Notes under the pieces: generated by a model
Database searches by the model: none
Told to the model about the DNA's origin: nothing
The model's input: only the letters and a program-made list of their open reading frames with translations
Translations under genes and position numbers: made by a program
From: Pseudoroseicyclus tamaricis
Lineage (GTDB): Bacteria; Pseudomonadota; Alphaproteobacteria; Rhodobacterales; Rhodobacteraceae
Assembly: GCF_012070395.1 (NCBI RefSeq)
Contig: NZ_JAAFYS010000004.1
Span: 186,001-250,000, forward strand
DNA length: 64,000 bases
Reading direction: 5' to 3'
In this document: piece after piece, positions 41,324 through 51,124 of the stretch
Position numbering within the stretch: the first letter of the stretch is position 1
Layout: every line of letters begins with the position of its first letter

Positions 41324-43774
41324 TTAGACGAACACCATGTCGTCGCGCAGACTGTCCGGGTCGAACACCCCGACGAGGCCGAGGCTGCCGTTCTCCAGCG
41401 CGATATACGTCCCGCTATCGAGCACCACGGCCTGATCCAGCAGATCGTCGACGGAGGAGACACCGTCCGGCAGGCTGCCGGTGGCGATGTAGATCGTGTC
41501 GATATCGTCCTGGAAGTCGTAGATCACGTCCGTGCCGTTGTCGGCGTAGATGAACGAATCCGCCCCGTTGCCGCCGTAGAGGATATCGTCTCCCGCGCCA
41601 CCGTTGAGGATGTCGTTGCCGTTCTTGCCTTCGAGCGTGTCCTGACCGTTCTGGCCGTAGATCTCGTCGTCACCCGACTGGCCGTCCATCCTGTCGTCGT
41701 CGTTGCCGCCGCGCATGATGTCGTTGTCGAGCCCGCCGAGCATGTAATCGTCGCCGTCGGCACCCACGAGGATGTCGTTCCCGTCGGAGCCGTAGAGCGA
41801 GTCGTCGCCCCGCCCGCCGTAGAGCGAGTCGTCATGGGCGCCGCCGCCGATCTCGTCGTTGCCGGAACCGCCGTTGAGGTAGTCGGTGCCGTCATTGCCG
41901 AGCAGCGAGTCGTTGCCCGAGTCGCCGTAGAGGGAGTCGATGCCGCCACCGCCATCGAGCAGGTCGTCGTCGGCCCCGCCCTTGAGGTAGTCGTGCCCCG
42001 GCCCGCCGCGCAGCGTGTCGTCGCCGCTGATGCCGTTGGCCCGGTCGTCCCCGGCGCCGCCGAGCACGTTGTCGTTGCCGTGGCCGCCGAAGAGGAAGTC
42101 GTCGCCGCCATCCCCGAAGAGGCTGTCATCGCCGCCGTCACCGTTGACGGAGTCGACACCGTCGCCCCCCTCGAGCCGGTCATTGGCCGTGCCGCCGCTC
42201 AGGATGTCGGAATCGGCACCCCCGAAGAGGAAGTCGTTGCCGCCATCGCCGAAGAGCTTGTCGTCCCCGGTGCCGCCGACCAGCGTGTCGAAGTCGTTCT
42301 GGCCCTTCAGCTCGTCGGCCCCGTCGCCGCCTTCCATCTGGTCGCGGCCATCCGCGCCGACGAGCGTATCGGCGCCGTTGCCGCCATAGATGCGGTCATG
42401 GTCGTCGCCGCCGAACAGCTTGTCGTCGCCGTTTTCGCCAAAGATCAGCCCGCGATCGGTGCCGCCGTCGATCATGTCATTGCCGGCGCCGCCGAAGAGG
42501 CTGTCGATCCCGGCACCGCCGAAGAGCGAATCGTCGCCACCCTCGCCGCGCAGGATGTCCGACCCGCCGTCACCGAAGAGCTGGTCCATGCCGGTGCCGC
42601 CATAGAGCATGTCGACAAGCGCCCCGCCGCGGAGCACATCACTGCCGTCACCGCCGTAGAGGAAGTCCTCTCCCTCGCCGCCATCGAGGTAGTCGTTGCC
42701 CCAATCGCCGTTCAGCGTGTCGTCGCCCTGCTCGCCGTAGAGGGCGTCAGCGCCGGTGCCGCCGTAGATCTCGTCGGCAGCATCGCCGCCAAAGACCCGG
42801 TCATCGCCGGAGCCGGCATCGATCCAGTCGGCGGCGCCGAGGCCACGGATGGTGTCGTTGCCCGCGCCGCCGGTGAGAGAGTTGGCGACGTTGTTGGCGG
42901 TGATGTCGTCATGGCCGGAGCCGCCGGTGTAATCCTCGATGACCGTGCCGGGGACGATCCCCATGTTGCCGGTGAGGCCGTAGACGTCGGAGTAGGCGCC
43001 CGGCGTCAGGTCGACCCGCTGATCCCGCGTGTCGTCGGCGAAGTTGATGTGATCGTGCCCGCTCTCGTCGTAGATGGCGAAGGCGTTGTACGTCGGCGAA
43101 CCGGCGACATGGGCGAAGAAGTCATCGAGGTAGGTGCCCGTGTTGGCGCCCACGCCATAGGTCGTATTCCCAGCCGTGGGGCCGCCGACCGTCTCGCCGT
43201 AGATCGCCTGCATCGCGAGGATGTCGGCGATCATCGGGGTGACCGTTGCAGCGTGGCTGGCGTCGGTGTTCGGGTTCTCCGACTGCGGGAAGTAGGACAT
43301 CAGCGTCGTCTGCCAGGAGTCGAAGCGGAACTTCGCATCCTGCCCGTAGCTCGCCGAGGCGTCGTAATTGCCCGGGTGGCCGAGTCCGAGGGCGTGGCCG
43401 ATCTCGTGCATGTAGGTCTGGAAGCTGTACTTCCCGATCGCGGGGCCGTTGTTCTGGGTGAAGCTGCTGGAGATGTTGACGACGGCACTCTGGATGGCGC
43501 CACCGGTGGTGAAGGTGGCGTTGGTCACCGCACCGGAGCTGGCGTTGGAGAAGACGAGCTCACCGTTGCCGGAGGCGCGGAAGGTCAGATCCGCGTAGAT
43601 CGACCAGGCCTCGAGCGCCGCGACTGCCAGCTCCCGCCCGTCGCTGCTGATCCCCGACGCATCATAGGTGATGACGTTGCCGGGGTTCTGGAACTCGTGG
43701 GGGATGGTGCCCACGTCCGTCCAGTAGCCGTTCACCAGGTAGTCCGCGATTTCATCGTGGTCAATTTGCGCCAC
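41324..43774 (-). CDS. Serralysin-type (M10) RTX metalloprotease
   Basis: An 816-residue secreted zinc protease. The catalytic domain covers about 1-200: zinc motif HEIGHALGLGH with His123, Glu124, His127 and His133, and Met-turn TLMSYF (Met159). The serralysin C-terminal beta domain follows at about 200-330. About 45-50 RTX nonapeptides fill the rest before a VIYDFQDDIDTI-type end with a C-terminal hydrophobic secretion signal. There is no signal peptide, which fits type I export. The N-terminal propeptide is short. The RTX array is longer than in classic serralysins (about 470 residues in total). No transporter genes are adjacent. Confidence 0.92.
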   Translation of the reverse strand: MAQIDHDEIADYLVNGYWTDVGTIPHEFQNPGNVITYDASGISSDGRELAVAALEAWSIYADLTFRASGNGELVFSNASSGAVTNATFTTGGAIQSAVVNISSSFTQNNGPAIGKYSFQTYMHEIGHALGLGHPGNYDASASYGQDAKFRFDSWQTTLMSYFPQSENPNTDASHAATVTPMIADILAMQAIYGETVGGPTAGNTTYGVGANTGTYLDDFFAHVAGSPTYNAFAIYDESGHDHINFADDTRDQRVDLTPGAYSDVYGLTGNMGIVPGTVIEDYTGGSGHDDITANNVANSLTGGAGNDTIRGLGAADWIDAGSGDDRVFGGDAADEIYGGTGADALYGEQGDDTLNGDWGNDYLDGGEGEDFLYGGDGSDVLRGGALVDMLYGGTGMDQLFGDGGSDILRGEGGDDSLFGGAGIDSLFGGAGNDMIDGGTDRGLIFGENGDDKLFGGDDHDRIYGGNGADTLVGADGRDQMEGGDGADELKGQNDFDTLVGGTGDDKLFGDGGNDFLFGGADSDILSGGTANDRLEGGDGVDSVNGDGGDDSLFGDGGDDFLFGGHGNDNVLGGAGDDRANGISGDDTLRGGPGHDYLKGGADDDLLDGGGGIDSLYGDSGNDSLLGNDGTDYLNGGSGNDEIGGGAHDDSLYGGRGDDSLYGSDGNDILVGADGDDYMLGGLDNDIMRGGNDDDRMDGQSGDDEIYGQNGQDTLEGKNGNDILNGGAGDDILYGGNGADSFIYADNGTDVIYDFQDDIDTIYIATGSLPDGVSSVDDLLDQAVVLDSGTYIALENGSLGLVGVFDPDSLRDDMVFV

Positions 43775-43921
43775 GGCCTTCTCCCTTTGTCATCTCGACG
43801 ATGTGCAATTGTGCACGCCGCACGGGGCGGCAGAACGACACCACCTTCTTGCGGTCCGTCGGTCAACAAAAGGTTTACGAAGGTGGCCACTTTGCGGCAG
43901 CCACCTCAGTCTCGGCGAGAC

Positions 43922-45463
43922 TCACGAGAGTTTGTCTTGGCGCGCCTCGTCGCCCCTGTCCTGCGGCCGGGTACTCTCCCCCGGTTCGGAGCCCGGCGGC
44001 ACGGCGGCCGGGTCGAGGTCGCCATGCTCGTCGCGGATGACCAGCGCGCTCTCGGGGCCGGACTTGTGCGCCTCGCGCTCCTCGGGGCTCTCGGTCATCA
44101 GCGGCAGCATGTCGGCATTGCCGGGCAGGGTGATCTCCTCCCGCGGCGGCGTCGTCCACGAAAGGGTGTCGAAGCCCCCGCAATTGTCGCAGATCGGCGC
44201 CCATTGCGCGTGGATGGCATGGCACTTGTCGCAGACCCATTGTGGCCCGCGCGGCGCCGAGAGCGCCTTCGTCAGCCAGCCGCGCACCACCCGGTCATCC
44301 GCCCCGGCGCCCCGCTCGATGGAGGCCATGAGCGCGAGGTTGCGCGCCGTCGGCGCCGTCTCCGGCAGGTCGCCCAGCGCCCGGCGGGCGGCGGGGAAAT
44401 CCTCGGCGGCGATGTAGAGCTCGGCGAGCAGCATCTTCGTCTCGGGGTGCTGCGTCTGGTGCTTGGTGAGCGCCGTGAAGCGCTTGAGCCGCTTGGCCGG
44501 CGTCTCCTCCGGCTCGATCTCGGCGAAGGCGGCGGCGAGGTCGGGATGCGGATGCACCTCCCACGCCTTGCGCAGCACGCGGGTGGCGTAGCGCTTGTTG
44601 TCGGCCTTGATATAGGCCCGCGCGGCCATGACGGCGGCGGGGATCAGATCCGGCGACTGGCGGTTCGCCTCGATCGAGGCCTCGCGCGCCTCGATGGAGC
44701 TTTCGTCGGAGAAGACGTCCTTCGCCTCCGAGAGCGCCAGCACTGCGTCGCGCCGCTTGTAGACATCGCGGGGCAGCGAGCCGCTCTTGAGCTTGGCACC
44801 GAGCGTCGTGCGGGCGCCGGCCCAGTCGTGGCTTTCCGCCTGCAGGCGCAGCAGCGTGTCCTGCACCTCCTCGTGGCGGGGCTTCAGCTCGAAGGCCTTC
44901 TGCGCCAGCTTCAGCGCGGTCTCGGAATCCCCGGCCGCGAGGCGCTGCTTCATGATGCCCCGGATGCCGACGAAGCGCGTGCGCTCATCGGCGAGGAGGC
45001 GCTTGTAGCTCTCCTCCGCCCGCTTGTGATCGCCCGCCATCTCCGCCGCCTGCGCGGCGAGGATGCTCGTCAGCTCCGGCCGCTCCAGCAGCCGCTCGGC
45101 GCGCTGCGCCTTGGTCAGCGCCAGCTGCCCCTCGCCGGAGGCGAGCGCGACCATGCCGTCGGCCAGCGCGGCAAAGCCGCGCCGCTCGCGGTTGCGGTTG
45201 AAGTAGCGGGAGATCGCCGTCTCGTCCCCGTTGAGGAAGTGCAGGAAGGCGATGAGCAGCCCGATGATCTTGAAGAGCAGCCAGACGAGCAGCGCGAAGA
45301 CCAGCAGCGCCAGCACCATCTGCAGCGGCGTCAGCGTGAACTCGATGCCCGGCAGCATGATCACCGCCTGCCCCGAGACCTCCATCAGCTGGACGGCCGC
45401 CCAGGTGAGGACGAGGACGACACCGACGAAGAGGAGGATTTTGACGAGGGACCAGAGCATCAT
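43922..45463 (-). CDS. hemY: HemY-domain TPR membrane protein with zinc ribbon
   Basis: A 513-residue protein with two N-terminal membrane helices (about 8-30 and 44-70), the HemY_N domain (RGFAALADGMVALASGEGQLALTKAQRAE) and TPR-like helices. Near residue 410 a zinc-ribbon CDKC...CDNC motif appears, and the C-terminal 80 residues are acidic and disordered. HemY of this kind is linked to heme synthesis by gene position; it is not the protoporphyrinogen oxidase also called HemY. It overlaps the Mic60-like gene by four bases. Confidence 0.88.
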   Translation of the reverse strand: MMLWSLVKILLFVGVVLVLTWAAVQLMEVSGQAVIMLPGIEFTLTPLQMVLALLVFALLVWLLFKIIGLLIAFLHFLNGDETAISRYFNRNRERRGFAALADGMVALASGEGQLALTKAQRAERLLERPELTSILAAQAAEMAGDHKRAEESYKRLLADERTRFVGIRGIMKQRLAAGDSETALKLAQKAFELKPRHEEVQDTLLRLQAESHDWAGARTTLGAKLKSGSLPRDVYKRRDAVLALSEAKDVFSDESSIEAREASIEANRQSPDLIPAAVMAARAYIKADNKRYATRVLRKAWEVHPHPDLAAAFAEIEPEETPAKRLKRFTALTKHQTQHPETKMLLAELYIAAEDFPAARRALGDLPETAPTARNLALMASIERGAGADDRVVRGWLTKALSAPRGPQWVCDKCHAIHAQWAPICDNCGGFDTLSWTTPPREEITLPGNADMLPLMTESPEEREAHKSGPESALVIRDEHGDLDPAAVPPGSEPGESTRPQDRGDEARQDKLS

Positions 45464-47193
45464 TCACCTTCTCCGGCGGTCTCGCCGGCGTTGATCTCGG
45501 CGGCCAGCGCCTCGGCGCCGGCCAGGGCGCGGGTGCGCAGCTCCGCGGCGGCCAGCCAGTCTGTCATCTCGGCGCGCGCCACCTCGGGCAGCGCCTCCAG
45601 CTCGGCCAGCGCGTCGTTCAGCCGCCCCTGCGCCAGCGCCGCCTCGGCGCGGGAGAGGATGGCATCGGGCATGTCGCCCTCGCGCGGCGCGGTGGAGCGC
45701 ACGGAGAGCTGGGTGCGGAAGAAGGCGCTCAGGCGCCCGCCCTCCTCACCCGCCAGCCCCTCGGCGCGGGCCGTGGCCAGCGCGGCGCGGGCCGCTTCGG
45801 GATAGGTTTCGCGCAGGGCGGCGAGCGTCGGCACGCCCTCGGGCGCCCCCTGCTGCACCGCGGCGGGGATCTCGCCGTCATAGGCGCCGGAGAACTCGGC
45901 CAGCGCCTGCTCGTAGGGCGCGCCGGATTCCAGCGCCGCCTGGATACGGGCAAGCCCGGCAAGGGCGGTGGCCCGGAAGGCGGCCTCCTGACTGGCGGCC
46001 TCGGCGGCGGCCTGCACGTCCGCGGCCTGCTGCTCCGCCGCCTGCATGCGCGCGGCGGCCTCGTCGGCGAGGGAGCCGATGCGCTCCTGCTGGGCGGCCA
46101 TCTCCTCGCGCACCGCGTCCAGCTCCTGTTGCCAGGCGTCGAGGGCCGTCTGCGTCAGCGTGCCGTCGGCGGAGGGCGCGCGCTCGATCTGCGTCAGCTG
46201 CTCCTCCAGCCCCGTCACCTGATCGGAGAGATCGCTGCGAAGGCTCTCCAGCTCGCTCTCCAGCGTGCCGACGCTCTCCTGCAAGGGCGCCAGCTCGGCC
46301 GACACATCGGGGGCGGCGGCGGGCTCGGGCAGCTCGTCGAGGCGGGTCTCGAGGGCCGCGATCTCGGCCTGGAGGGCGGCAATCTCGTCGCCGCCGTCAT
46401 CTTCCAGCGCCTGCTGTTCGGTGAGGTACCAATGCGCGCCGTAGCCCAGCCCGGCCGCGATCACGCCGCCGAGGAGCGCCGGCACGAAGCCACCGCGACG
46501 CCGCGGCGGCTCATCCGGCCGATCACTGCGGGCAGGAGGCACGGCCGCACCCGGCGGCGGGTCGCCGGCGGGGGGAGGCGTGGTGGCGGCAGCGGGGCCG
46601 GAGGCTTCGGGCGCGCTCGCCTCGTCCTTCGGCGCGTCGGCCGGGTCATCTTCGGGGGCCGCAGCGGCGACGGGAGCGGGAGCCACCGGATCAGCTTCGT
46701 CGGCCTCGGGCTCCTGCTCCGCCTCGGCGATCATCTCGTCGGGCAGCGGGCGGCCCCAGTCGGCCAGCGCGGCGCGCTCGGCGATGGCGCGGGCGTCATC
46801 CTCCTGCGGGGGCATCTCGTCGGGCGTCGTGCCCGGCACCTCGCCCTCGCCGGCCGGGGTCTCGCCCGGCGGCAGCTCGGAGGGTTCGGGCGGCAGTTCG
46901 CTGGGCGTCCTCGTCGTCTCCTCCGGCACGCTGCCCGGCGTGGCGGGGTCTTCGGGGATCTCCAGCGGGGTCTCCTCGGCCGGCACTTCCTCCGGCGGGG
47001 TGTCCGGCAGGCTGTCCGGGTCGAGGTCCGGCGCTTCGGACGGCGGTGCGTCCGGCACCTCCTCCGGCGACGTCTCAGGCTCGCCCTCGGCGGTCTGCCC
47101 GGAGACGATCTCCGCGTCTTCGATCTCGTCGGTTCTGGTGCCGGAGCGCGGCGTCCCCGTCTTCGATGATCGGCTCTTCGTCGATCTTGCCAC
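45460..47193 (-). CDS. Alphaproteobacterial Mic60/mitofilin-like protein
   Basis: A 577-residue inner-membrane protein. The N-terminal 230 residues are very rich in P, E and T; one membrane helix lies at about 235-255 (FVPALLGGVIAAGLGYGAHWYL). A long coiled coil covers about 260-420, and a C-terminal mitofilin-like helical domain follows. Alphaproteobacterial Mic60 is known to bend membranes and is encoded in heme operons between hemD and hemY, as here. The start is GTG 47193 with GGAAGGGG upstream. The acidic N-terminal region would be cytoplasmic. Confidence 0.82.
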   Translation of the reverse strand: MARSTKSRSSKTGTPRSGTRTDEIEDAEIVSGQTAEGEPETSPEEVPDAPPSEAPDLDPDSLPDTPPEEVPAEETPLEIPEDPATPGSVPEETTRTPSELPPEPSELPPGETPAGEGEVPGTTPDEMPPQEDDARAIAERAALADWGRPLPDEMIAEAEQEPEADEADPVAPAPVAAAAPEDDPADAPKDEASAPEASGPAAATTPPPAGDPPPGAAVPPARSDRPDEPPRRRGGFVPALLGGVIAAGLGYGAHWYLTEQQALEDDGGDEIAALQAEIAALETRLDELPEPAAAPDVSAELAPLQESVGTLESELESLRSDLSDQVTGLEEQLTQIERAPSADGTLTQTALDAWQQELDAVREEMAAQQERIGSLADEAAARMQAAEQQAADVQAAAEAASQEAAFRATALAGLARIQAALESGAPYEQALAEFSGAYDGEIPAAVQQGAPEGVPTLAALRETYPEAARAALATARAEGLAGEEGGRLSAFFRTQLSVRSTAPREGDMPDAILSRAEAALAQGRLNDALAELEALPEVARAEMTDWLAAAELRTRALAGAEALAAEINAGETAGEGE

Positions 47194-47302
47194 GCGTCGC
47201 CCCTTCCCGCTGCGCGCCCTTTGTGGGCGCTCTACCGGGAAAACCTAGTCCGCATGCCCGCCCTCCTCAAGCGCCGCGCTGCCGCAATCTCCCCCGGGGG
47301 CG

Positions 47303-48004
47303 TCAAAGCCTGCGGATCAGGCGGTGAACGGCGGCCCGCATCTCCCGCCCGGTGGGGCTTTCCGCCAGCTCGACCCTCCGCGCGGGGAGCGGGCGTGCCG
47401 CCGCCGCCACCTCGGCGCTCATGGCGACGATGGAGAGGGGGGCGCGCACCTCCGCCACCTCCTTTGCCAGCAGCGCCGCCGAGCGGGGCGAGAAGAGCGG
47501 CAGGATGACGGGGCGCTCGCCCGCCAGCGCCGCCCGCGCCTCGGCGGTCAGCGGCCGCGGCTCCTGCACGTAGACGATCCGCTCCTCCGCCCCCACCCGC
47601 TTGGCCACGTCACCCCGGGCGTGGGCGCCGCGCAGGTGCAGCAGGCGCACGTCTCGCGGATGGTCGGCCATCACCGCCACGAGCCTCTCCGCCGTCTCGG
47701 CCACGAAGACGGGCTTGGCCCCCGCCGCCCGCGCCGCCTCCGCCGAGCGGTGGCCGACGCACCAGACGGGCAGGCCCGGCGGGAGGCAGGCGATGGCGAA
47801 GGCGGCGTTCTCGGAGGTGAGGATCAGCCCCTCGGGCGGCGGTTCCGGCAGCGCGAAGGGCCGGCGCAGGATGGCGAGGATCGGCGAGACCAGCGAATCG
47901 GCGGCCACCTCCCCCAGCTCCTCGAGGAAGCGCTCCGCCGAGGGCGTCGGCCGGGTGACGATCAGCCACGGCCGGCCCGTCGCCCCGCTCATGGCCGGGC
48001 TCAT
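47303..48004 (-). CDS. hemD: Uroporphyrinogen-III synthase
   Basis: A 233-residue enzyme that closes hydroxymethylbilane into uroporphyrinogen III in heme and corrin synthesis. The start ATG 48004 has GAGGTGAG upstream; another ATG four codons later lacks one. Landmarks are the first-domain [38 protein letters not shown] and [16 protein letters not shown]; the second domain has RVVYVQ-like and [14 protein letters not shown] segments. Sequence in this family is poorly conserved, but context (mic60 and hemY downstream) supports it. hemC is not in the window. Confidence 0.85.
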   Translation of the reverse strand: MSPAMSGATGRPWLIVTRPTPSAERFLEELGEVAADSLVSPILAILRRPFALPEPPPEGLILTSENAAFAIACLPPGLPVWCVGHRSAEAARAAGAKPVFVAETAERLVAVMADHPRDVRLLHLRGAHARGDVAKRVGAEERIVYVQEPRPLTAEARAALAGERPVILPLFSPRSAALLAKEVAEVRAPLSIVAMSAEVAAAARPLPARRVELAESPTGREMRAAVHRLIRRL

Positions 48005-48168
48005 TGCACCACTCACCTCACAACCTCCGCGCAGCGCGTCTCGCGCCTTTCGGCGCGTGGCACGGCTCTTGTCACCGGGTCTCCTCCCTCGGATGGCGCC
48101 ATTGTTCGCAACCGGCCCCGATGTTACCTCCCACAGGCAAAGCTGCAACGGGGGCGGAACGCACGCGC

Positions 48169-49263
48169 ATGGCCAAGGTCCTCACCCTCCTGGGCATCGA
48201 ATCGAGCTGCGATGACAGCGCCGCGGCCCTGGTGTGCCTCGATGGCGAGCGGGGAGAGGTCCTCTCCTCCATCGTCATGGGGCAGGAGGAGCTGCATGCC
48301 GCCTTCGGGGGCGTCGTGCCAGAGATCGCCGCCCGTGCCCATGCCGAAAAGCTGGACCTCGCCGTCGAGGCGGCGCTGGCGGAGGCGGGCCTGCGCCTCG
48401 CGGAGGTGGACGGCATCGCCGTCACCGCCGGGCCGGGGCTGATCGGCGGCGTGCTCTCCGGCGTCATGCTCGCCAAGGGGCTGGCGGCGGCGACGGGCAA
48501 GCCGCTCGTCGGCGTCAACCACCTCGCCGGCCATGCGCTGACGCCGCGGCTGACGGACGGGCTGGCCTTCCCCTACCTGATGCTCCTCGTCTCCGGCGGG
48601 CATTGCCAGTTCCTCGTCGTGCGCTCGGCGACGGAGTTCTCTCGCCTTGGCGGCACCATCGACGACGCGCCCGGCGAGGCCTTCGACAAGGCCGCCCGCC
48701 TCCTCGGCCTGCCCCAGCCCGGCGGCCCGGCGGTGGAGGCGGCGGCCGCCACCGGCGACGCCGCCCGCTTCTCCCTGCCCCGCCCGCTGCTCGACAGGCC
48801 CGGCTGCGACATGAGCTTCTCCGGCCTCAAGACCGCCCTCCTCCGCGCCCGCGACCGACTGGTGGAGGCGCAGGGCGGGCTGACGGCGCAGGATGTGGCC
48901 GACCTCTCCGCCGGCTTCCAGACCGCGGTGGCGGAGATCCTCTCCGCCAAGGCCACCCGTGCCCTGCGCCTCTACATGGAGGAGGCGCCGGCCGCCCCGG
49001 CCCTCGCCGTCGCCGGCGGCGTCGCCGCCAACGGCGCCATCCGCTCGGCGCTGGAAGAGGCGGCCGCCCAGGCCGGCGCCCGCTTCGCCGCGCCGCCGCT
49101 GAAGCTCTGCACCGACAATGCCGCGATGATCGCCTATGCCGGCGCCCTGCGCCTGTCGCTGGGCCTCACCGACGATCTAACCCTCTCCGCCCGGCCGCGC
49201 TGGCCGCTGGACGAAGGCGCCGCGCCGATGATCGGCTCGGGCAAGAAAGGAGCCAAGGCATGA
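48169..49263 (+). CDS. tsaD: tRNA N6-adenosine threonylcarbamoyltransferase
   Basis: A 364-residue ASKHA-fold enzyme that transfers the threonylcarbamoyl group to A37 of ANN-decoding tRNAs, together with TsaB and Tsa[16 protein letters not shown] opens the protein; the metal-binding HxxxH-type segments are in [22 protein letters not shown] and [22 protein letters not shown] follow; [10 protein letters not shown] and [13 protein letters not shown] end the family pattern. The start is ATG 48169; in-frame codons upstream belong to the divergent leader. gpsA overlaps by four bases. Confidence 0.96.
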   Translation: MAKVLTLLGIESSCDDSAAALVCLDGERGEVLSSIVMGQEELHAAFGGVVPEIAARAHAEKLDLAVEAALAEAGLRLAEVDGIAVTAGPGLIGGVLSGVMLAKGLAAATGKPLVGVNHLAGHALTPRLTDGLAFPYLMLLVSGGHCQFLVVRSATEFSRLGGTIDDAPGEAFDKAARLLGLPQPGGPAVEAAAATGDAARFSLPRPLLDRPGCDMSFSGLKTALLRARDRLVEAQGGLTAQDVADLSAGFQTAVAEILSAKATRALRLYMEEAPAAPALAVAGGVAANGAIRSALEEAAAQAGARFAAPPLKLCTDNAAMIAYAGALRLSLGLTDDLTLSARPRWPLDEGAAPMIGSGKKGAKA

Positions 49264-50219
49264 CCATTGCTGTCGCCGGCGCCGGGGCCTTCGGGACCGC
49301 GCTCGCCATCGCCGAGGCGCTCGCCGGGCGCGAGGTGATCCTCTGGGGCCGCGATCCCGCCGCCATCGAGGAGGCCTCCCGCACCCGCCGCACCGCCCGC
49401 CTGCCTCAGGCCGAGCTGCCCGAGGGCGTGCGCCTCACCTCCTCGCTGGACGATCTGGCGGGGGCGGAGGCGGTGCTCCTCGCCGTGCCCGCTCAGGCCC
49501 TCCGCCCCTTCCTCGCCGAGGCGCCGATGCTCGCCGGCAGCCCCCTCGTCGCCTGCGCCAAGGGGATCGACCTCGCCACCGTCACCGGCCCCACGGCGCT
49601 GATCGAGGATGCCTTCCCCGGCACGCCCGCCGCCGTGCTCACCGGCCCCTCCTTCGCCGCCGACATCGCCAAGGGGCTGCCGACGGCCCTCACGCTCGCC
49701 TGCGCCGACGAGACCTGCTCGGAGCATCTGCAGCACAGCCTGTCGACGCCGAACCTGCGCCTCTACCGCTCCACCGACGTCACGGGGGCGGAGCTCGGCG
49801 GGGCGCTCAAGAACGTCATGGCCATCGCCTGCGGCGCCGCCATGGGCGCCGAGCTGGGGGAGAGCGCCCGCGCCGCCCTGCTCACCCGCGGCTTCGCCGA
49901 GATGCAGCGCCTCGCCCTCGCCCTCGGCGCCCGGGCGGAGACGCTGGCGGGCCTCTCCGGCTTCGGCGACCTCGTGCTCACCGCCACCTCGCCAGGCTCG
50001 CGCAACTACCGCTACGGGCTCGCCATCGGCGCCCGTGAGACCTTCGACCCGAGCGTCACGGTGGAGGGCGCCGCCACCGCCGGCGCCGCTCTGGCGCTCT
50101 CCCGCCGCATCGGGGTGGATCTGCCGATCACCGCCGCCGTCGCCGCGCTCGTCGCCGGCGAGGCGGAGGTGTCTGACGTGCTGGCGGGGCTGCTCTCCCG
50201 ACCGCTGAAAGAGGAATGA
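49260..50219 (+). CDS. gpsA: NAD(P)-dependent glycerol-3-phosphate dehydrogenase
   Basis: A 319-residue enzyme that reduces dihydroxyacetone phosphate to sn-glycerol-3-phosphate for phospholipid synthesis. The dinucleotide motif is [12 protein letters not shown] at the start; [18 protein letters not shown], the catalytic Lys in [15 protein letters not shown], and [22 protein letters not shown] complete the family signature. Its ATG overlaps the tsaD TGA (ATGA), so the two are translationally coupled. The EVE gene follows immediately. Confidence 0.96.
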   Translation: MTIAVAGAGAFGTALAIAEALAGREVILWGRDPAAIEEASRTRRTARLPQAELPEGVRLTSSLDDLAGAEAVLLAVPAQALRPFLAEAPMLAGSPLVACAKGIDLATVTGPTALIEDAFPGTPAAVLTGPSFAADIAKGLPTALTLACADETCSEHLQHSLSTPNLRLYRSTDVTGAELGGALKNVMAIACGAAMGAELGESARAALLTRGFAEMQRLALALGARAETLAGLSGFGDLVLTATSPGSRNYRYGLAIGARETFDPSVTVEGAATAGAALALSRRIGVDLPITAAVAALVAGEAEVSDVLAGLLSRPLKEE

Positions 50220-50227
50220 CGACACAC

Positions 50228-50641
50228 ATGGCCAAGTGGCTCTTCAAATCCGAACCCGACGTCTTCTCGTGGGACGATCTCGTCTCCCGCGGCAAGGATG
50301 GCGAGGAATGGGACGGCGTGCGCAACTACCAGGCGCGCAACAACATGCGCGAGATGAAGGAGGGTGAGCTCGGCTTCTTCTACCACTCCCGCTCGGGGCT
50401 GGAGATCGTAGGCATCGTCGAGATCTGCAACGAGGCGCACCCGGACTCGACCACCGAGGACGAGCGCTGGGAATGCGTCGACGTGCGCGCCGTCAAGCCG
50501 CTCCCCCGCGCCATCACGATGAAGGAGATCAAGGCCGAGCCGCGCCTGAAGGACATGGTGCTCGCCAACAACTCCCGCCTCTCCGTCCAGCCGGTGAGCG
50601 AGGCGGAATGGGACGTGATCCTGGAAATTTCGGGCGCATAG
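50228..50641 (+). CDS. EVE-domain protein
   Basis: A 137-residue PUA-like EVE domain, predicted to bind modified nucleotides in DNA or RNA. It begins MAKWLFKSEPDVFSWDDL and contains WDGVRNYQARNNMREMKEGELGFFYHS and RLSVQPVSEAEWDVIL, the usual EVE pattern over its full length. An ATG at 50216 that overlaps the gpsA stop would add four residues; the usual MAKWLFKSEP start at 50228 is preferred. It completes the tsaD-gpsA-EVE operon. Confidence 0.9.
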   Translation: MAKWLFKSEPDVFSWDDLVSRGKDGEEWDGVRNYQARNNMREMKEGELGFFYHSRSGLEIVGIVEICNEAHPDSTTEDERWECVDVRAVKPLPRAITMKEIKAEPRLKDMVLANNSRLSVQPVSEAEWDVILEISGA

Positions 50642-50702
50642 CAGGTTTGCGGGAACCTTCCGGGGACTTCCGTGTTCACCTTTTCGGGTGAGGAGAAGAA
50701 CC

Positions 50703-50843
50703 ATGGAACATCACGATCAGTCTGACTCCACCACGACGGAGCTGCTGGAAGCGCTCGGACGCGGCTGGTGGATCGCACCGGCCGGCATCTTCGGCGCGCT
50801 CGCATGGCTGGCGCCGGTCGCCGCCATCGCCGACAAGTTCTGA
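50703..50843 (+). CDS. Tiny single-helix protein, GWW type (copy 1)
   Basis: A 46-residue protein: a polar, acidic N-terminus (MEHHDQSDSTTTELLEALG) and one hydrophobic helix RGWWIAPAGIFGALAWLAPV ending near Lys-Phe. ATG 50703 has a strong AGGAG eight bases upstream, which supports real translation. The helix resembles the 28-residue protein at 50967. It is probably an inner-membrane microprotein. No family is recognised. Confidence 0.65.
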   Translation: MEHHDQSDSTTTELLEALGRGWWIAPAGIFGALAWLAPVAAIADKF

Positions 50844-50966
50844 CCCGGCGGCGGGCCCGAGGGCCCGCCCCGCGCTTTTCTGCACAGGCCCTGCACGAGG
50901 CAGGCGCCTTCGGCTGCACGGACGGCGCCGTATCCTCCTCCCGACACGATAGTTCGGGAGACCCTC

Positions 50967-51053
50967 ATGAACATGTTCCGCCCCGGCTGGTGGCTCGGCC
51001 CCGCCGCAATCGCCGGCACCCTCGTCTGGGCCGGCCTTCTCGCCGCGATCTGA
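50967..51053 (+). CDS. Tiny single-helix protein, GWW type (copy 2)
   Basis: A 28-residue frame MNMFRPGWWLGPAAIAGTLV followed by WAGLLAAI, which is almost all one membrane helix. GGGAG lies seven bases before ATG 50967. It aligns with the helix of the 46-residue protein 125 bp upstream (R-x-G-W-W-x-x-P-A-x-I-x-G-x-L-x-W). Too short to judge by codon use alone; the pairing and ribosome site support it. Confidence 0.55.
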   Translation: MNMFRPGWWLGPAAIAGTLVWAGLLAAI

Positions 51054-51124
51054 CGAATTGTCTTTGCCGATCCCCCCGGGCCTGCCTTCATCATGTTGGC
51101 ATCAACCTATGATGGGAGCGCGGG

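Noticed and set aside
41318-45805. A 1,495-codon open frame on the plus strand
   Set aside because: It lies opposite the RTX protease and HemY genes, and its text mirrors GC-rich codon structure (runs of V, A, E, R). It has no domain; the minus-strand genes explain the region.
48234-49259. N-terminal extension of GpsA (frame open from 48234)
   Set aside because: It is an out-of-frame reading of tsaD. The ATG at 49260 overlapping the tsaD stop gives the normal GpsA start.
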